Source: Eucalyptus grandis
Lineage: Eukaryota; Streptophyta; Magnoliopsida; Myrtales; Myrtaceae
Direction: 5' to 3'
Assembly: GCF_016545825.1 (NCBI RefSeq)
Contig: NC_052616.1
Span: forward strand, 7,254,001-7,318,000
Length of the DNA: 64,000 nucleotides
Both the position numbers and the translations under genes were made by a program. Position 1 is the first letter of the stretch. The number at the start of each line of letters is the position of its first letter. Below the pieces are notes generated by a model. That model was not told the DNA's origin, ran no database searches, and worked only from the letters and a program-made list of their open reading frames with translations. Below, in pieces: positions 60,385-64,000 of the stretch.

Positions 60385-60560
60385 ATTCTTGCAAGTCAGT
60401 ACGATTCATATACTCAACCAATCAATTCAATTCAAATCATCAATCTATCAAACCACTCAGTCAATCAACTCAATTCGACACAATCAATATGATCCGTACC
60501 ATCTATCAATCAATACTATCTATCAATTCAATACCATATATACGATCAATTCTATCAATT
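60385..60560. repeat. TCAAT-rich simple repeat
   Basis: Degenerate (A)TCAAT(C)/TATCAAT units over about 170 bp. The 103-codon frame through it (60311-60622) is a product of the repeat. Confidence 0.7.
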
Positions 60561-60567
60561 TGATACG

Positions 60568-60800
60568 ACTAATGCTCACACAAGCTGAAATAAATGGTAA
60601 TAGCTTTCACAAGCTGATATAAATAGATAGTAGCTCGCACAAGTTGATATATAGATCATTGCTCTCACAAGCTGATAAACGATCAATGTTCACACAAGCT
60701 GATAAAGTATACTGTTCTCACAAGCTGACATATCATGATATAGTATCTTTGTTCTCACAAGCTAACAATTCAATAATAATGCTCACACAAGCTTATACAC
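60568..60800. repeat. Minisatellite with CTCACAAGCTGATA core
   Basis: Eight copies of (T/G)CTCACACAAGCT or TTCTCACAAGCTGATA variants (near 60573, 60606, 60634, 60664, 60690, 60716, 60755, 60781) separated by AT-rich linkers. The period varies from about 26 to 40 bp. Confidence 0.8.
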
Positions 60801-61473
60801 AATAAATCAATCCCGGCCAAGGACCTTGTGCTTTGCACACCCATTCCTCAAATAAAATAATGAAGTTGGCCTAATTTCATCGTATTAAATATACCCGATA
60901 AAAATAATCGTGTGTGGATACACAGTCGGTCTGAGCCAAAATGATATATCTTTCTTCTAAAAAATCCCACTATTTATTATAGTACCTAAAAAAATTTTGG
61001 CGTTAAAAACCAACACCCCAAAGATTTTTCAATTAAATACCGAAATTACTCAATTTTGAAATAAATACCAAAAATTACAATTACCACTCAATTTGCACAA
61101 ATTAGCACTCAATTAAATAAACCAAGTACACCATTGCAATCAGTACAAAATTCTAGTTACCAGTTATCCCGATATAATTTTCGGAAAATAATAAATAATT
61201 AAATAAATACCAAAATAATTAAGTAAATGCAATTAATTACCAAAATAGAAACTTAGGCCGGAAATGCTTAATTAAGCACTCGAATGGGCCGAGAAAATTT
61301 CCAAACCTATCTAGATAAATAGTACAACTTTCTAGTCCCTAATTAACCCCGTTCTAACCACCTAATATGTAAAATCGAATAATTAAATCACTAATCCATT
61401 CTAACTAACCATCTAAACCATACTTAGCCTAAACTAATCAATCCTTAAGCATCATTAATTCTCTAAGCATAGT

Positions 61474-62559
61474 CTAGGAAGCACGGACACGATGTCCGTG
61501 CTTCCGTGTCGTCCGACACGTGTCGGAGCGTGTCGGACACATCGACACGCTCGGACACGTGGTCAACGCGTGTCGGATTTTCCGACACGCGGTCAACTTT
61601 TCTCGACACGCTTGTCGACGCGTGTCCGAAAGGCTGATGGAGGGTGGAGGCGAGGGAGGGCGAGGGAGCAGAGGCCGCGAGCGCCGGCGAGACGAAGCCG
61701 CGACGGCGAGACGAAGCCACAACGGCGAGAGACGGCTAGAGAAAGAGCCGAACAGAGAAAAAGAAGAGAAGACAAACTCCCGCCGGCGAGACGAAGCCAC
61801 GAACAGACCAGGACCACCGCGACGGCGAGAGACAGCCTGAAAGAGCGGTGAGGGCCGCCACTGTTGCGATGGATCGGCGACGAGAGGAAGAGGAGAGGAG
61901 GGAAGGGGTCGTGCGGCGAGCGGCAAGGAGGAATAGGAAAAGGAGGGCTCGCGGCTCACTAGGGTTTTTCATAAAGAAACCCAAAAATATAAGAAAGGCG
62001 TGAGGGGGAGGGAAGTGACAGCTTACCTGTCACTGTCAAGTGGTGGGGGAGGGAAAAAGTAAAATAAACTTGAGGTGGAGGGAAAAGGACGAACGGAAGG
62101 AGTGATGGATTTGGGGGATTGTTTTTTGAACTGAAAATTAAATAAATGAAATTAAAAATAATTTCGAAAAATAAAAGTATTAAATTTTGAATAATGATAA
62201 ATTTTGATCACCGTAGAAAATCATGAATTTATTTAAATAATTGATTTGAATTTCTTATTAATTATTAGTTTCATCGATAACTTTTGTTAAAATTAAAAAA
62301 ATATTTCACATTAACTATAAATATATCTTTTGAATTTCAAATGAATTGATTTGTTAATATTATTAGTGTAAATTTATTATAGGCTCTTTTTAATTAATTA
62401 ATTATTTATGAATTTGAATCAAATTAATTAAAAATAAAAATATTTATTTAATATACAACGTGTCGCAACGTGTCGGAATTCTCTATTTTTGGAAATGACG
62501 TGTCGACGTGTCGTGTCGTGTCGGACACTCGTGTCGTGTCACGTGTCGGTGCTACCTAG
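61474..62559. mobile_element. hAT-like non-autonomous element with CGTGTCG subterminal arrays
   Basis: Imperfect terminal inverted repeats CTAGGAAGCACGGACACG / CTAGGTAGCACCGACACG (second read on the minus strand). Exact 8-bp target duplication AGCATAGT (61466-61473 and 62560-62567). Both ends are packed with CGTGTCG/CGACACG motifs (about ten in 61500-61630, about eight in 62456-62548). The GC-rich core has repeated CGGCGAGACGAAGCC units (61684, 61702, 61785). The frames in the core on both strands (up to 161 codons) are not transposase. The second half is AT-rich. Confidence 0.88.
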
Positions 62560-62567
62560 AGCATAGT

Positions 62568-64000
62568 TTAGTTAATAAACTCACCGGTTTAGCGATTGGT
62601 GAGTCCATGGCGACAAGAACGCGAAAATGGGCGACAAACCTCCTAGTGGCGAAGCCAAGCGAGGCCTGGAAGAGGCCTTAAATGGGCCTTGAAGCTCATG
62701 ACTAGGCTGGACTCATGGGATAGGCGAAACGGGCGTGCGGGGCTCGATGGCAATGATGGGCTTGGGCGATGGGCGGAGGGGCTTCGGCGGCTTGGGGTGG
62801 CTTGCGACAGCAGGGGGAAGCTTGGCTAGTTTCTCTAGATTTTTTGGAGCTTTAAAGCATCTCTAATGGAAAAAGCAGCTCTGCTGAAGAAGAATAAGAC
62901 AGCTCAAGAGTAGAGGGACCCAAGTTGGCCTTAAAGTCTTCTATCTCATCTGTTTGTCCTTGGCAGGCCCCACCAATTGGCTGGCTTCCTCAGCCAATTT
63001 TATGCACAAAAATCCCTAGAACCAATCTCAAGTGATCCAAAAGGTTGAGGGAACCATGGCCTACGAATTTGGTATTATTTTCCTCAAATTGACCCAAATT
63101 TCTCTTCAATTCGGTCTCCATAAATTCCACCAAGGTGTCATCGACCAAGTTAATATTTTTCATCACCAATTGAACAAACTTAAATCCCAAAAACGCGATA
63201 AAAATGGCTATTTGATTTTTCTAGTAAAAACGTCCCTACTTTGAATTTTCACCAAAATTTCATTTTGCAGAAAAATCTTTGGAGGATGAGTTGACAGTCC
63301 TAAAATAAATCGTGACATGACAGAACTTTCGATTTCTGTAATCGGGTTCAAATTCGCGGTTAATTTCAATTTAGCGCAATTTTAGCGTGACCTAACCTAC
63401 CAGGTAGCTTTTAGAAATTTTTAGTGCAATTGACCCGTGGTCGATTACTTTCGAGCCACATTGTACATCTTTGACACATTGGCGACTTCTGTTTCGGGCC
63501 GTGAAAATCTCGAGATTTCAAATACGGATACAGGGTACCAAGGTTCATTTCTTATTTATTATCATCATCACTCTTGAATTATTATACTTCATATTAGATA
63601 ATTTCACAGAATTAGCAGATTTTTTACTATTACATTAAAGATATAGAATTTACATAAATAATAATAACTAGATCAAACAAATTTAGATGTTTAGATTAAA
63701 TCACAAATTACTTAACAATTTTCTATATATATTGAAATCACTCTACGTTCATTTCTTATCATTTATATAGAACCCTAAATCCTAAGGGTTATCTGGTATT
63801 AGAGTTAAGGGGGATATGTTGGTTAACTTAATATTTTTTTAATAGGTTTGTCCAGTTTGGCCGGAACTTTCCTTAGGTGAGGTGTGTCGAACCGGTAGTG
63901 GTTCAGTAGTAAAACCCACTAGGGTAGTAAGTTCATTGGTCAGTTCTGGTTGGTAGCCTAGAAAGTATGAAAACAAACTTATTAAAATGGATTTATTAAA
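62568..64000. other. No gene recognised
   Basis: Mildly GC-rich to 62830, then AT-rich. Two overlapping opposite-strand frames at 62990-63244 are not convincing. Confidence 0.5.

Noticed and set aside
60300..60800. CRISPR-like array
   Set aside because: Repeats are imperfect, short and irregularly spaced, and this is a plant nuclear sequence.
61474..61959. 161-codon minus-strand frame and plus-strand partners
   Set aside because: They lie wholly inside the hAT-like element and are made of its repeated core; no transposase motif.
63803..63815. TGGTATTAGAGTT resembling a tRNA-iMet primer-binding site
   Set aside because: Mismatched to the usual sequence, with no LTR identifiable on either side before the window ends.

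Overview
This is nuclear DNA of a flowering plant, most likely a woody eudicot. The evidence is intron-split G-type lectin (S-domain) receptor kinase genes with the usual plant exon layout, an ARPC5 gene, plant Copia/Sirevirus retrotransposons with initiator-Met-tRNA primer sites, a tRNA-derived SINE, hAT-type miniature elements and many GA/TC microsatellites. The family cannot be fixed from the sequence alone.

The main structure is a very large inverted duplication. Left arm: about 1-25854. Right arm: about 25982-46006, on the opposite strand. Spacer: 127 bp. The arms match almost everywhere, but each has private changes. The left arm alone carries a 9.74-kb Sirevirus (3439-13178, TSD TCTAC) with a SINE in its 3' LTR, and a roughly 0.7-kb tandem duplication. 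The right arm alone carries a 1.14-kb solo LTR (27744-28879, TSD TCGAT). The left arm lacks 4,042 bp that in the right arm hold six of the seven exons of a receptor kinase gene. A further 596 bp is present only on the left.

Gene content of the duplication: the right arm holds two tandem + strand S-domain receptor kinases, A (31811-35222, reading frames open throughout) and B (36456-39611, frameshifted). The left arm holds the mirror copy of B (16855-20008, frameshifted at different places) and only the last exon of A (21838-22146). Downstream of B, both arms carry the same old Copia remnants, fold-back MITE-like clusters and a short module. A diverged same-orientation copy of that module lies outside the arm at 46540-48125. 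The inner 2.9 kb of each arm is repeat DNA.

Outside the palindrome (46-64 kb) the only confident gene is the 5' three coding exons of ARPC5 on the minus strand (51211-51685), with no final exon found. The rest is a 659-bp hAT MITE (52466-53124), a 1,086-bp hAT-like element with dense CGTGTCG subterminal motifs (61474-62559), minisatellites, GC-rich repeat segments and AT-rich DNA.

The arms could be a real genomic palindrome or two haplotypes of one locus joined head to head by the assembler. The private insertions, private deletion and a few percent divergence fit either. Spanning long reads would decide.
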